The notes below the pieces were generated by a model. It saw nothing but the letters and a program-made list of their open reading frames with translations, was not told the origin of the DNA and searched no databases. A stretch of 64,000 bases of DNA, taken from the NCBI GenBank assembly GCA_934086815.1, contig CAKOIM010000003.1, forward strand, positions 24,925-88,924, given 5' to 3'. Numbering within the stretch: position 1 is the first letter of the stretch; each line of letters starts with the position of its first letter. Source of the stretch: an uncultured Bacilli bacterium. Its GTDB lineage: Bacteria > Bacillota_I > Bacilli_A > RF39 > UBA660. The position numbers were made by a program, and so were the translations under genes. This document shows positions 53,882 to 62,151 of the stretch, one piece after another.

Positions 53882-55222
53882 TTATTGCAACATTTTTTTA
53901 ATTTCTGTTAACATATTATTCAAGTTATCATTTGTTTCTAATTCCTCTTTTATTTTATCACAAGCTGTGGAAACTGTTGAATGATCTCTTCCTCCAAATT
54001 CTAAACCTATTTTTGATAAGTTTTCATCTGTTTCTGTACGACATAAATACATGGCAATATGTCTTGGTCTAACTACTGTATTCGTTCTTCTTTTGCTTTT
54101 TAAATCATCCACGGATATTTTAAAATATTGGGCCACGGCTGATTGAATTGATGATATCGAGTTACTTATAAATATATTAGTATTTACATAATCCTTTAGG
54201 GCTTCAACAGCAAAATCTAAAGTTATTTTATCCGGTACCATCATTGCTGTATATGCTAGTAATCTGTTAATAGTTCCTTCAATATGTCTTACATCATTAA
54301 CACAAGAATTTGCAATATATTCAATAACGTCATCATTTAGTTTATTTTCAATACTTGTATTTTTTATTTTAACCCTTATAATTTCACATCTTAAATCAAA
54401 ATCCGGAGGATATATATCAACAGGTAATCCCCACATAAACCTACTTCTTAGTCTTTCTTCAATCTTTTTTAAATCATCCGGACTTTTATCACTACTTATA
54501 ATTATTTGTTTATTTGCTTGATGTAAAGCATTAAATGTATGAAAAAATTCTTGTTGGGTTCTTTCTGCACCTACTAAAAACTGTATATCATCTATTATTA
54601 AGACATCTACATTACGATATTTATTTTTAAATTCATTTGCATAATTTAAATTATTTTGAGTTGCAATACCTGTAAATTCTGTCATAAATTCATTACTCGT
54701 TGTATATAATACTTTTAATTTAGAATGATCTTTAATATAATTTCCTATTGCTTGCATCAAATGTGTCTTACCCAGTCCACTTCTTCCATATATAAATAAA
54801 GGATTATGAATTGTTCCTGGAGCTTCAGCTACCGCTCTTGCTGCTACGAATGCAAGTCTATTAGAATTACCAACAATATAAGAATCAAATGTAAATTTTT
54901 GATTTAAGTTTGTATTCCACTCTATTTCTTTTTCTAATATTTCTTCTTCGACTATTGGTTGGATAAATGTTTCAACTTCATCCTCGGTTATATATTTAAA
55001 AGTATAATTAATACCTGTCATAGAAAAAAATATATTATCTATAACATTAGCATATGTTTCAGTTAGCATTTGTTTATGTATTTCCATAGGTACTTTAATA
55101 GTTAATACATTATTTACTATTGATAAGAGTTCTAGTTTTGAAAACCAAATTGTATATGCATTTTGACTAACTTGATTTTGAATTTCATTTAAAAATTTTG
55201 AAAAAAGTTCATCTGTTTTCAT
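53882..55222 (-). CDS. dnaA: Chromosomal replication initiator DnaA
   Basis: 446 residues. AAA+ initiator that melts oriC. Domain I at ~1-80 (NAYTIWFSKLELLSI), short linker, AAA+ domain with Walker A IYGRSGLGKTHLMQAIG, Walker B VDVLIIDDIQFLVG, sensor FSSDKSP-type ISSDKSPDDL and arginine finger region; domain IV has RHIAMYLCRTETDENLSKIG and the DNA-binding signature GGRDHSTVSTACDKI. GGGGTGAGG precedes the ATG. It diverges from the small membrane gene/rpmH across oriC and heads the leftward replication operon. Confidence 0.98.
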   Translation of the reverse strand: MKTDELFSKFLNEIQNQVSQNAYTIWFSKLELLSIVNNVLTIKVPMEIHKQMLTETYANVIDNIFFSMTGINYTFKYITEDEVETFIQPIVEEEILEKEIEWNTNLNQKFTFDSYIVGNSNRLAFVAARAVAEAPGTIHNPLFIYGRSGLGKTHLMQAIGNYIKDHSKLKVLYTTSNEFMTEFTGIATQNNLNYANEFKNKYRNVDVLIIDDIQFLVGAERTQQEFFHTFNALHQANKQIIISSDKSPDDLKKIEERLRSRFMWGLPVDIYPPDFDLRCEIIRVKIKNTSIENKLNDDVIEYIANSCVNDVRHIEGTINRLLAYTAMMVPDKITLDFAVEALKDYVNTNIFISNSISSIQSAVAQYFKISVDDLKSKRRTNTVVRPRHIAMYLCRTETDENLSKIGLEFGGRDHSTVSTACDKIKEELETNDNLNNMLTEIKKMLQ

Positions 55223-55570
55223 AACCTCACCCCGCTAACTAAAAATTTCCTAATAAAATAATAACCCATTTTGTGGAAAAATAAAAGGGTAAATTTTACA
55301 AAAATAATTATTAACAAAAACCCCCTGTTATAAATCTACGTATTATGGGGCTAAATTTGAGTTTTCCACACAATTAACAAAATATTTTATCAGCACGAGT
55401 TATTCGCATTTTGTTCACAAATCCAATTTTGATAAAATGTTGTTAATTATGTGGATAATTATTTAAAGTTATCCACATTTTATCCACAATCCCCAAAAAG
55501 GGCTAGTTATTAACAAAAAAATGTGATAGGATAAATAAAAGTAAGGTTTTAAAATGAAAGGTATGATTAT
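55223..55570. other. oriC: Chromosomal replication origin, dnaA-rpmH region
   Basis: 348 bp gap upstream of dnaA with DnaA-box-like 9-mers: TGTGGAAAA (55272), TTTTCCACA (55362), TTATTCGCA (55400), TTGTTCACA (55411), TGTGGATAA (55450), TTATCCACA (55469) and TTATCCACA (55480). The last three are perfect. Gene direction flips here: leftward genes to the left, rightward to the right. Also present is a CCCC/GGGG hairpin, ACCCCCTGTTATAAATC...TATTATGGGG around 55319-55350, possibly a dnaA leader structure. Confidence 0.88.
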
Positions 55571-55714
55571 ATGTTAAAAAAAAGCAAAGAAAAAAATTAT
55601 AAAGACATGGTTCAAATGTTAGAAAATGTTGGTAAAGCTACTACATATATTTATTCTGTATTAATTTTAATTGCCATAGGCCTTGTAATTGCCTTATTTG
55701 TTTTATTTCGTTAA
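55571..55714 (+). CDS. Small membrane protein of 47 residues beside oriC
   Basis: ATG 55571 with GAAAGG about 9 nt upstream; stop TAA at 55712-55714. A Lys-rich N-terminus (MLKKSKEKNYKDMVQMLENV) precedes one membrane helix, ATTYIYSVLILIAIGLVIAL, ending FVLFR. It lies between the DnaA boxes and the rpmH promoter, where no gene is usual in Bacillus. I do not recognise a family; an Nin-Cout single-pass peptide is likely. Confidence 0.6.
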   Translation: MLKKSKEKNYKDMVQMLENVGKATTYIYSVLILIAIGLVIALFVLFR

Positions 55715-55726
55715 AATCGATTTTTC

Positions 55727-55756
55727 TTGACTAAACCATAACTTTAATATTATAAT
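55727..55756 (+). promoter_or_regulatory. Promoter of rpmH
   Basis: TTGACT (55727-55732), 18 bp, TATAAT (55751-55756), 33 bp before the rpmH ATG; AGAAAGGAAG is the ribosome binding site. Confidence 0.75.
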
Positions 55757-55789
55757 AAATGAGCCAAGAAGAAAGGAAGAAATTAAATT

Positions 55790-55912
55790 ATGAAAAGAAC
55801 TTATCAACCAAATAAAAGAAGAAGAGCTAAAAAACATGGTTTTTTTGCTCGTAAAAAAACAAACATATTAAGAAATCGTCGTCGTAAAGGACGTAAAGTT
55901 TTATGTAAATAA
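55790..55912 (+). CDS. rpmH: 50S ribosomal protein L34
   Basis: 40 residues: [20 protein letters not shown] then [20 protein letters not shown]. The start MKRTYQPN and the RRRKGRKVL end are invariant L34 features. It is four residues shorter than the usual 44, with the loss in the central loop (family: HGFRSRM.T..GR.VL..RR.KGR). Small basic protein of the large subunit. Marks the right border of oriC, upstream of rnpA-yidC, the classic order. Confidence 0.96.
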   Translation: MKRTYQPNKRRRAKKHGFFARKKTNILRNRRRKGRKVLCK

Positions 55913-55935
55913 ACCACTTTTTAGTGGTTTTTTTC
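55912..55935 (+). terminator. Terminator after rpmH
   Basis: AACCACT and AGTGGTT pair around TTTT and are followed by a run of seven T. May attenuate read-through into rnpA. Confidence 0.75.
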
Positions 55936-55965
55936 CTAAAGAATAAAATTTGAAAGGAAATTTAT

Positions 55966-56289
55966 ATGCGTAGATATGAAATGGTGAAATCTCATGAAGA
56001 TTTTAATAAAATAATAAATCAAGGAAATAAAAAGAATAGTAAGAGTATTATTATGTTTTCTTTAAAAAAAGATTATCCTAAACCTAATTTTGGAATTGCT
56101 GTTGGAAAAAAAATTGGCAATGCCGTAGTAAGAAATAAATATAAAAGACGTTTTAGAAATATTATAGATAATAATAAGTTGCTCTTTTCAAACTATAATA
56201 ATTATATTATAATGATAAAAAAAGAAGCTTTAAAGTCTTCTTATGAAGAATTAGAAAATGAATTAGTGAGGTTATTAAATGAAAAATAA
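55966..56289 (+). CDS. rnpA: Ribonuclease P protein component
   Basis: 107 residues. Protein cofactor of RNase P in tRNA 5' processing. N-terminal MRRYEMVKSHEDFNKIINQG matches the usual LKK..DF..V...G, and GIAVGKKIGNAVVRNKYKRRFRNII contains the RNR motif (RNKYKRR; block GNAVVRNKYKRRFR). Length is standard. Its end overlaps the yidC start by 11 nt. GAAAGGAAATTT precedes the ATG. Confidence 0.95.
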   Translation: MRRYEMVKSHEDFNKIINQGNKKNSKSIIMFSLKKDYPKPNFGIAVGKKIGNAVVRNKYKRRFRNIIDNNKLLFSNYNNYIIMIKKEALKSSYEELENELVRLLNEK

Positions 56290-57325
56290 AGTAATGGTAG
56301 TTATTTTGGTTACAATGATCTTTTTGACAAGTGGATGTGGTAATTCAAAATATATTACAGATAAAGATAATAAAATAGTTACTTATGAAAAAACAGGACA
56401 AATGCTAGAAAAGGATATTTTATGTTTGCCTAGCGAAGATAGTGAATTATATCAAATATATAAAGAACATAAAGATCAATTAAACATTGATTTTGATAAA
56501 TTGCCTAGTTGTGCTGATTATAAAGTAAATTCAAATGCTAGTGCTGGCCTTTGGGAGTTATTATTTGTAAAACCATTAGCGTTTTTAATATTAAAGTTAG
56601 GAAGTGTAGTTAATAACTTGGGTATATCTTTAATACTTATTGGTCTTGCAATTAGAATAATATTGTTACCATTTACAATAAAAACTACTAAACAATCTTT
56701 AAATATGAAAAAAGCTCAACCAGAAATTGAAAAGATTGAAAGAAAGTATCGTAATAAAACAGATAATGAATCATTAATGGCTAAAAGTCAAGAAACTATG
56801 ATGATTTATAAAAAGTACAAAGTAAACCCAATGGTAGGTTGCTTGATGGCTTTTATTCAATTGCCGTTATTCTTTGCTTTTTTACAAGCGATATATCGTA
56901 CACCATCTATATATGAAGAATCTTTATTAAGTTTTAATTTAGGTATGACTCCACTTGTGGGTATTAAAACTGGTAATTATCTATACCTTTTACTGTTAGT
57001 TTTAATTGCTGTATCAACATATTTTTCATTTAAACAATCTATGAATCAAAATCCTAGTGCGAATCCAGAAATGCAACAACAAATGAAAATTATGACATAT
57101 GTAATGTTATTTATTGTAACGTATGCATCATTAACGTTGCCAACAGCCTTAGCGTTTTATTGGATTGTAACATATGCATTTATTGCTATTCAAAATATAG
57201 TGATAAATATGGTTAATAATAAATCTGTTACTAATAAACATAAGAAAAATAATAAACAACAAAAAGAAAAAATAAAAGAAAAGCTTGTTAAAAAAGAAGG
57301 TATGAAATATGGAAAAGATAACTAA
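56279..57325 (+). CDS. yidC: Membrane protein insertase YidC (lipoprotein)
   Basis: 348 residues. Inserts and folds membrane proteins. A lipoprotein signal peptide with lipobox FLTSGC (Cys ~20) is followed by an extracellular loop and a 60KD_IMP core starting GLWELLFVKPLAFLILKLG, with five membrane helices, the cytoplasmic hairpin MKKAQPEIEKIERKYRNKTD, hydrophilic-groove helix NPMVGCLMAFIQLPLFFAFL and ALPTALAFYWIVTYAFIAIQ-like TLPTALAFYWIVTYAFIAI. The Lys-rich tail can contact ribosomes. Overlaps jag by 17 nt. Confidence 0.95.
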   Translation: MKNKVMVVILVTMIFLTSGCGNSKYITDKDNKIVTYEKTGQMLEKDILCLPSEDSELYQIYKEHKDQLNIDFDKLPSCADYKVNSNASAGLWELLFVKPLAFLILKLGSVVNNLGISLILIGLAIRIILLPFTIKTTKQSLNMKKAQPEIEKIERKYRNKTDNESLMAKSQETMMIYKKYKVNPMVGCLMAFIQLPLFFAFLQAIYRTPSIYEESLLSFNLGMTPLVGIKTGNYLYLLLLVLIAVSTYFSFKQSMNQNPSANPEMQQQMKIMTYVMLFIVTYASLTLPTALAFYWIVTYAFIAIQNIVINMVNNKSVTNKHKKNNKQQKEKIKEKLVKKEGMKYGKDN

Positions 57326-57911
57326 AACTGGAAAAGATATCAACAAAATATTAGATGAAATAATGGCGGAAAATAATTTATCAAAAGAAGAATATTTATA
57401 TTCTAGTAAGATATTGAAAGAAAAATTATTTGGTAATGTTTTCGAAGTCAATGTATTTTTGAAAAGTGATATAAGAAAAGAAATAAAAAGAATTATTGAA
57501 GAAATAATATCTAATATGGGTCTTGAAGTGACTGTTGAAGTTTCTAATAAAGATGATAGACCAATATATAGAGTGTATTCAAATAATGATAAAGTTTTAA
57601 TTGGGAAAAACGGAAATGCTTTAAAATCTTTAGAGCTACTAGTAAAACAAGCTATATTAAATGAAACTGGAGTATATTATAAATTTAGTATTGATATATC
57701 TGATTATAAAGAAAAAAATATTAAAAGATTAGAATATTTTGCTAAAAGAATGGCCAAGGAAGTTCAAAAAACTAATGTGGAAGTTACTTTGGATAATATG
57801 ACTAGCTATGAAAGACGAATAGTACATAATTGTTTAGCAAATTTTAAAGGTATTAAAACCGAAAGTGAAGGCGAAGAACCTAATAGACATGTAGTTATAA
57901 AGCCACTTTAA
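57309..57911 (+). CDS. jag: RNA-binding protein Jag/KhpB
   Basis: 200 residues. KhpB forms a complex with KhpA, binds RNA, and affects cell elongation in Firmicutes. Jag-N domain at ~1-50 (NLSKEEYLYSSKILKEKLFG), KH domain at ~60-125 with VLIGKNGNALKSLELLVKQA and R3H at ~135-200 with TSYERRIVHNCLANFKGI and the terminal EGEEPNRHVVIKP. Its start overlaps yidC. It ends on a terminator that includes the last codons. Confidence 0.93.
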   Translation: MEKITKTGKDINKILDEIMAENNLSKEEYLYSSKILKEKLFGNVFEVNVFLKSDIRKEIKRIIEEIISNMGLEVTVEVSNKDDRPIYRVYSNNDKVLIGKNGNALKSLELLVKQAILNETGVYYKFSIDISDYKEKNIKRLEYFAKRMAKEVQKTNVEVTLDNMTSYERRIVHNCLANFKGIKTESEGEEPNRHVVIKPL

Positions 57912-57922
57912 GTGGTTTTTAT
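57900..57922 (+). terminator. Terminator after jag
   Basis: GCCACTT and AAGTGGT pair with minimal loop and are followed by TTTTATTTT. The jag stop codon sits in the loop. Confidence 0.75.
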
Positions 57923-58033
57923 TTTGATAAATTTAATTTATATATAATATAAGTTGTATTTATATAAAATATAAATTCCAATTATTTCCAATTCAATCTA
58001 ATATAATAAAATAAAGAAGAAAGGAAATGATTG

Positions 58034-58363
58034 ATGGAAAATTTACGGAAAATTAGAGAAAAGAGACACAAAAATCAATTAAATGTTGCTTTAGCGGTTG
58101 GTGTTACGCAAGAATCCATAAGCATGTATGAGTCTGGTGTAAGTCTTCCAAAAGCAAATGTTTTAATTAAATTAGCACAATATTTACAAACTAGTACGGA
58201 TTATTTATTAGGCTTAACAGATGATGATACTCCGATTAAATACATGAATAAAAATTTAAGCAATAAAGAAAAAGAATTATTAGAAAAATTTATATACTTA
58301 AAAACGGAAGATCAATTAAAGCTTATTGGTTATGCAGATTCATTAAATAAAATTCCAAATTAA
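58034..58363 (+). CDS. XRE-family helix-turn-helix regulator with C-terminal extension
   Basis: 109 residues from ATG 58034 (GAAAGGAA ~9 nt upstream; TTG 58031 also in frame). HTH_3 domain at ~1-62: NLRKIREKRHKNQLNVALAV, GVTQESISMYESGVSLPKAN, LIKLAQYLQTSTDYLLGLTD. The tail NLSNKEKELLEKFIYLKTEDQLKLIGYA (in part) resembles the short helical extension seen in many phage-type repressors. It lies between jag and mnmE, interrupting a normally conserved run, next to a decayed XRE and a tiny hydrophobic gene on the other strand. Target unknown. Confidence 0.85.
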   Translation: MENLRKIREKRHKNQLNVALAVGVTQESISMYESGVSLPKANVLIKLAQYLQTSTDYLLGLTDDDTPIKYMNKNLSNKEKELLEKFIYLKTEDQLKLIGYADSLNKIPN

Positions 58364-58394
58364 AACAAGCTCATTATTTTGAACTTGTTTTTTC
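58364..58394 (+). terminator. Terminator after the XRE gene
   Basis: AACAAGCTC and GAACTTGTT pair around ATTATTTT, followed by TTTTTT. Confidence 0.75.
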
Positions 58395-58399
58395 GTTGT

Positions 58400-58590
58400 C
58401 TAAAATAGATTTAGGATATAGCTTCTTTCATCGGTCATATATAATAAGTAATGGATAGATGTATTATAGTATTTTGCTATTTTTTTTAATACATCCGTGG
58501 GAATATCATTTGTTTCAACTTCATATTTTGAATATCCGGTTAATAAATTTGCTATTGCAATTATTCTCCATTTCAAATATAATGGAACTG
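58400..58590 (-). pseudogene. Remnant of an XRE-family regulator
   Basis: One minus-strand frame reads IIAIANLLT, then GYSKYEVETNDIPTDVLKKI, AKYYNTSIHYLLYMTDERS to TAG at 58400-58402. It is the second half of a Cro/CI-type HTH domain (IA..L......YS.YE....IP...L..IA.YY.TSI.YLL..TDER), close to the intact regulator at 20591-20821. The N-terminal helices and a start codon are missing, and there appears to be a short deletion after LLT. No ribosome binding site. Confidence 0.7.
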
Positions 58591-58631
58591 TAAGGTTACC
58601 TAAATGGGTAATGCCTACGTTTTATTTTGTA

Positions 58632-58670
58632 GACACTACACCTAAATATTTAAGGTTAGTGTCATTTTTT
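58632..58670 (+). terminator. Rightward terminator overlapping the hydrophobic peptide gene's end
   Basis: GACACTA (58632-58638) and TAGTGTC (58657-58663) form a stem extended by CCT/AGG, followed by A and seven T on the plus strand. In the leftward direction no T-run follows, so it appears to serve plus-strand transcription, which has no intact gene here. Confidence 0.65.
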
Positions 58671-58738
58671 TATATTAATCGTAGTATTACTATAATTAAC
58701 AAAATTATTATGATTAAAAGAATTCCTTCTCTTTTCAT
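58670..58738 (-). CDS. Hydrophobic 22-residue peptide, candidate type I toxin or small membrane peptide
   Basis: ATG 58738 to TAA 58670. The peptide starts MKREG, continues with a run of about 16 Ile/Leu/Val, contains one Arg near the end and finishes RLI. AGGTG and GGGGGAG boxes lie upstream. A good promoter and an ~84 nt leader precede it. Size, hydrophobicity, structured leader and a convergent plus-strand terminator fit type I toxin loci (Fst/TxpA-like) in outline, but the sequence matches none I can recall. It could instead be a small membrane peptide or leader. Confidence 0.45.
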   Translation of the reverse strand: MKREGILLIIIILLIIVILRLI

Positions 58739-58857
58739 AACCTAGCACCTGCCTTTCTCCCCCTGATCTTAAGGTTTGAAATAAGCTGATCTCCCTAGGT
58801 AGGCACTACCACTTAGGTAACAAAAAATATTATACTTTATATATACTGAGATTTCAA
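58739..58857 (-). promoter_or_regulatory. Promoter and structured leader of the hydrophobic peptide gene
   Basis: TTGAAA (complement of 58852-58857), 17 bp, TATAAT (complement of 58829-58834); start near 58822. The leader contains complementary segments: TGCCTACCTAG near its 5' part against CTAGG/AGGCAGGTG just before the ATG, and GATC-containing segments on each side of the middle loop, so the ribosome binding site can be masked. Confidence 0.55.
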
Positions 58858-58876
58858 GTGAAATTATTAATGCTAA

Positions 58877-58905
58877 TAGACATTTATAAAGAAAAATGAT
58901 ACAAT
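58877..58905 (+). promoter_or_regulatory. Probable promoter of mnmE-mnmG-rsmG-noc
   Basis: TAGACA (58877-58882), 17 bp, TACAAT (58900-58905), 24 bp before the mnmE ATG, with AAGGGAG as ribosome binding site. Confidence 0.55.
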
Positions 58906-58929
58906 ACTTCCGTTAAGGGAGCGTTTTTT

Positions 58930-60279
58930 ATGGAAGATACTATTGCAGCAATTTCTACTTCTTTAGGAGAAGGAGCAATATCTATTGTTCGAGTTACCGG
59001 AAGTGAAGCTTTAAAATACGTAAGTATGATATTTAACAAGGATTTAACAAAGGTCGAAAGTCATACGATTAATTATGGTTATATTAAATATAATGATGAA
59101 CTAATTGACGAAGTTTTAGTAATGGTTATGAAATCACCAAGAACCTATACAACGGAAGATATTGTGGAAATAAATTGTCATGGTGGAATAAACACTACAA
59201 AAAAAATATTAGAATTGTTATTGCATGTTGGATGTAGATTAGCTGAACCAGGAGAATTTACGAAAAGGGCATATTTAAATGGCCGTATAAATCTCTTAGA
59301 AGCAGAATCTGTTAATGATTTAATTGTTGCTAAAACGGATGCTGCAAGAACACTTGCTATTAATAACGTCGATGGAAAATTAACAAAAATAATTAAAGAA
59401 ATTAGAAATAAAATAGCTAAGATTTTAGCTAATATTGAAGTTAATATTGATTATCCGGAATATGTTGATGAATTACAAGTTACAAACAATTTAATGGAAG
59501 AGTACATAAAAGATATAAAAGTTGATTTATTAAAATTAATAGATGGTGCTAAAAATGGAAGAATTATAAAAAATGGAATAAATATTGCTATTATTGGAAA
59601 ACCCAATGTAGGAAAAAGTAGTATTTTAAATCATTTATTAGATGAAGAAAAAGCTATTGTTACGAATATTCCGGGGACTACTAGAGATATAGTAGAAGGA
59701 AGTATTACATTAAATGGAGTAGAAGTAAATTTTATAGATACGGCTGGAATTAGAGATACCGAAGATTTAGTTGAAAAAATTGGCGTAGATAAAAGTAAGA
59801 AAACCGCAGAAAATGCAGATTTAGTTTTATTTGTATTAAATAACAATGAAGTAATAACTGATGAAGAAATAAAGTTATACGAAAAATATAACAGCAATAA
59901 CTTGATAGTTTATGTTAATAAAGATGACTTAGAAAATAAATTAAATACAAGTTTTATAAAACAAGAAATTATCTATGGAAATACTATAGATGTATATGGT
60001 CTAGATAATTTAAAAAATGAAATAATTGCTAAATTAAATTTAAAAGAGATAGTTAATAAAGACATGAGTTATTTGACAAATGTTAGAGAAATTGATTTAG
60101 TTAATAAAGCTTATGAATCACTTATAAGTGTTGAAGAAAATATTAAACTAGGTATGCAAGTAGATATATTAGAAATAGATTTAAAAAATGTATGGAATTA
60201 CCTTGGTGAAGTTATAGGCGATAGTTATAAAGATGAATTAATTGATGAAATATTTAGTAATTTTTGTTTAGGAAAGTAG
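58930..60279 (+). CDS. mnmE: tRNA uridine-5-carboxymethylaminomethyl modification GTPase MnmE (TrmE)
   Basis: 449 residues. With MnmG it makes (c)mnm5U34 in tRNA. N-terminal folate-binding domain TIAAISTSLGEGAISIVRVTG and EINCHGGINTTKKILELLL; G domain with AIIGKPNVGKSSILN (G1), VTNIPGTTRDIVEG (G2/K-loop), FIDTAGIRDTED (G3), YVNKDD (G4); it ends FCLGK, the Cys-containing C(I/L)GK motif. Starts the conserved run mnmE-mnmG-rsmG-noc. Confidence 0.97.
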   Translation: MEDTIAAISTSLGEGAISIVRVTGSEALKYVSMIFNKDLTKVESHTINYGYIKYNDELIDEVLVMVMKSPRTYTTEDIVEINCHGGINTTKKILELLLHVGCRLAEPGEFTKRAYLNGRINLLEAESVNDLIVAKTDAARTLAINNVDGKLTKIIKEIRNKIAKILANIEVNIDYPEYVDELQVTNNLMEEYIKDIKVDLLKLIDGAKNGRIIKNGINIAIIGKPNVGKSSILNHLLDEEKAIVTNIPGTTRDIVEGSITLNGVEVNFIDTAGIRDTEDLVEKIGVDKSKKTAENADLVLFVLNNNEVITDEEIKLYEKYNSNNLIVYVNKDDLENKLNTSFIKQEIIYGNTIDVYGLDNLKNEIIAKLNLKEIVNKDMSYLTNVREIDLVNKAYESLISVEENIKLGMQVDILEIDLKNVWNYLGEVIGDSYKDELIDEIFSNFCLGK

Positions 60280-60288
60280 GTGAAATAA

Positions 60289-62151
60289 ATGTATGATATT
60301 ATAGTTGTTGGTGGTGGACATGCTGGGATTGAAGCGGCTCATATTTCTGCTAAAATGGGGAATAAAACTCTATTAATTACTGGAAATATAAAAAATATAG
60401 GTGATATGCCGTGTAATCCTTCGATTGGAGGGACTGCTAAAGGAATAATTGTGCGTGAAATTGATGCTTTGGGTGGTTTAATGGGTAAAGTGGCTGATAA
60501 AACTCATTTACAAATAAAAATGCTAAATAACTCTAAAGGTCCGGCAGTAAGATGTTTAAGAGCACAAGCTGATAAAGTAACATATCCTAAAATGATGCAA
60601 GATATATTAACTAAGTTAGAAAATTTAACTATAAAAGAAAGTTTGGTAGAAGATTTAATTGTTGAAAATAATGAAGTTAAAGGAATAATTACTGAAAATG
60701 ATGAAAAAATCTATGGTAAAAAAGTTATTTTAACTACAGGAACATATCTTTGTGGAAATATTTTAGTAGGTAGTAAAAATACACCTGGAGGACCTCATGG
60801 AGAAAGAAGAAGTAATTATTTATCTAAAAAATTACAAGAATATGGACTTAAAATAATTAGATTAAAAACTGGGACACCTCAAAGAATAAAAAAAGATAGT
60901 ATTAATTTTGACGTTTTACAAGAAGAAAAGGGCGATAGTACTTATTGGACATTTAGTTTTGATGATGAACCTAGTTATGATATAATGAAGCAAAAGTCAT
61001 GCTTTTTACTTTATACAAATGAATTAACACATAAAATTATTAATGATAATTTAGATAAATCTGCTATGTATGGTGGTTACGCAACAGGTATTGGTCCAAG
61101 ATATTGTCCATCTATTGAAGATAAGATAGTAAGATTTAAAGATAAAGAAAGACATCAATTATTTTTAGAACCAGAAAGTATATATAAAGATGAATGGTAT
61201 TTACAAGGCTTTTCAACGAGTATGCCGGAAGATATACAAGATTTAATGGTTCATAGTCTTAAAGGATTAGAAAATGCTAAAATAGTTAAATATGCTTATG
61301 CTATTGAATATGATGCCATTGATCCTTTACAAATTGAACCAAGTTTAGAAAATAAAGTTATAAAAAATTTATATACAGCTGGTCAAATAAATGGAACGAG
61401 TGGATATGAAGAAGCTGCTGGACAAGGTATAATTGCAGGTATTAATGCTAGTTTATCATTGAGTAATAAAGAACCATTAATATTAAAAAGAAGTGATGCT
61501 TATATTGGTGTGTTAATTGATGATTTAGTAACAAAGGGTACTATTGAGCCTTATAGAATGCTTACAAGTAGAGCGGAATTTAGACTTTTATTAAGATCAG
61601 ATAATGCTGATTTAAGATTGAGACATTTTGCCTATAATGCTGGTACAATTAGCGAAATACAATATAAAAAATTATTAGAAAAAGAAGAAAATATACAAAA
61701 ATTAACATTATATTTAAGTCAAGAAAAATTAAAAATAAACGATAATACAAAGGAAGTGTTTATAGAAAATAACGTTAGTATTCCAAGTGCAAGTATAAGT
61801 TATTATGATTTATTAAAACGTCCGGAAGTAAATATGAATTTTATAGAAAAATTTATCAATATTAATTTTGATGATAAAGTAAAAGAACAAGTGGAAATAA
61901 ATGCTAAATATGATGGTTATATTAAAAAAGCTTATAAAGAAGTAGAAAAATTAAATAAATTAGAAAGTAAACAAATACCTGATGATATAGATTATAAAAG
62001 AGTAAGTAATTTAGCTAGTGAAGCAAAACAAAAACTAGAATTAGTAAAACCTAAGACAATTGCTCAAGCTTCACGTATTAGCGGAGTTAACCCTGTAGAT
62101 ATATCTGTTTTATCTGTGTATTTGAAAAAGGAATATAATAAAAATGAATAA
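60289..62151 (+). CDS. mnmG: tRNA uridine-5-carboxymethylaminomethyl modification enzyme MnmG (GidA)
   Basis: 620 residues. FAD-dependent partner of MnmE. IIVVGGGHAGIEAAHISAKMG is the FAD loop (block VVGGGHAGIEAA); CNPSIGGTAKGIIVREIDALGG, GPAVRCLRAQADK, GTYLCGNILVGS, GPRYCPSIEDKIVRF (catalytic Cys), AGQINGTSGYEEAAGQGI and TSRAEFRLLLRSDNADLRL follow in order. C-terminal ARISGVNPVDISVLSVYLK binds MnmE. 9 nt after mnmE; overlaps rsmG by 8 nt. Confidence 0.97.
   Translation: MYDIIVVGGGHAGIEAAHISAKMGNKTLLITGNIKNIGDMPCNPSIGGTAKGIIVREIDALGGLMGKVADKTHLQIKMLNNSKGPAVRCLRAQADKVTYPKMMQDILTKLENLTIKESLVEDLIVENNEVKGIITENDEKIYGKKVILTTGTYLCGNILVGSKNTPGGPHGERRSNYLSKKLQEYGLKIIRLKTGTPQRIKKDSINFDVLQEEKGDSTYWTFSFDDEPSYDIMKQKSCFLLYTNELTHKIINDNLDKSAMYGGYATGIGPRYCPSIEDKIVRFKDKERHQLFLEPESIYKDEWYLQGFSTSMPEDIQDLMVHSLKGLENAKIVKYAYAIEYDAIDPLQIEPSLENKVIKNLYTAGQINGTSGYEEAAGQGIIAGINASLSLSNKEPLILKRSDAYIGVLIDDLVTKGTIEPYRMLTSRAEFRLLLRSDNADLRLRHFAYNAGTISEIQYKKLLEKEENIQKLTLYLSQEKLKINDNTKEVFIENNVSIPSASISYYDLLKRPEVNMNFIEKFININFDDKVKEQVEINAKYDGYIKKAYKEVEKLNKLESKQIPDDIDYKRVSNLASEAKQKLELVKPKTIAQASRISGVNPVDISVLSVYLKKEYNKNE

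Noticed and set aside
58497..58745. Plus-strand open frame of 82 codons between the XRE gene and mnmE
   Set aside because: It runs antisense through the XRE remnant, across a terminator hairpin and the hydrophobic peptide gene; no ribosome binding site or recognisable motif.
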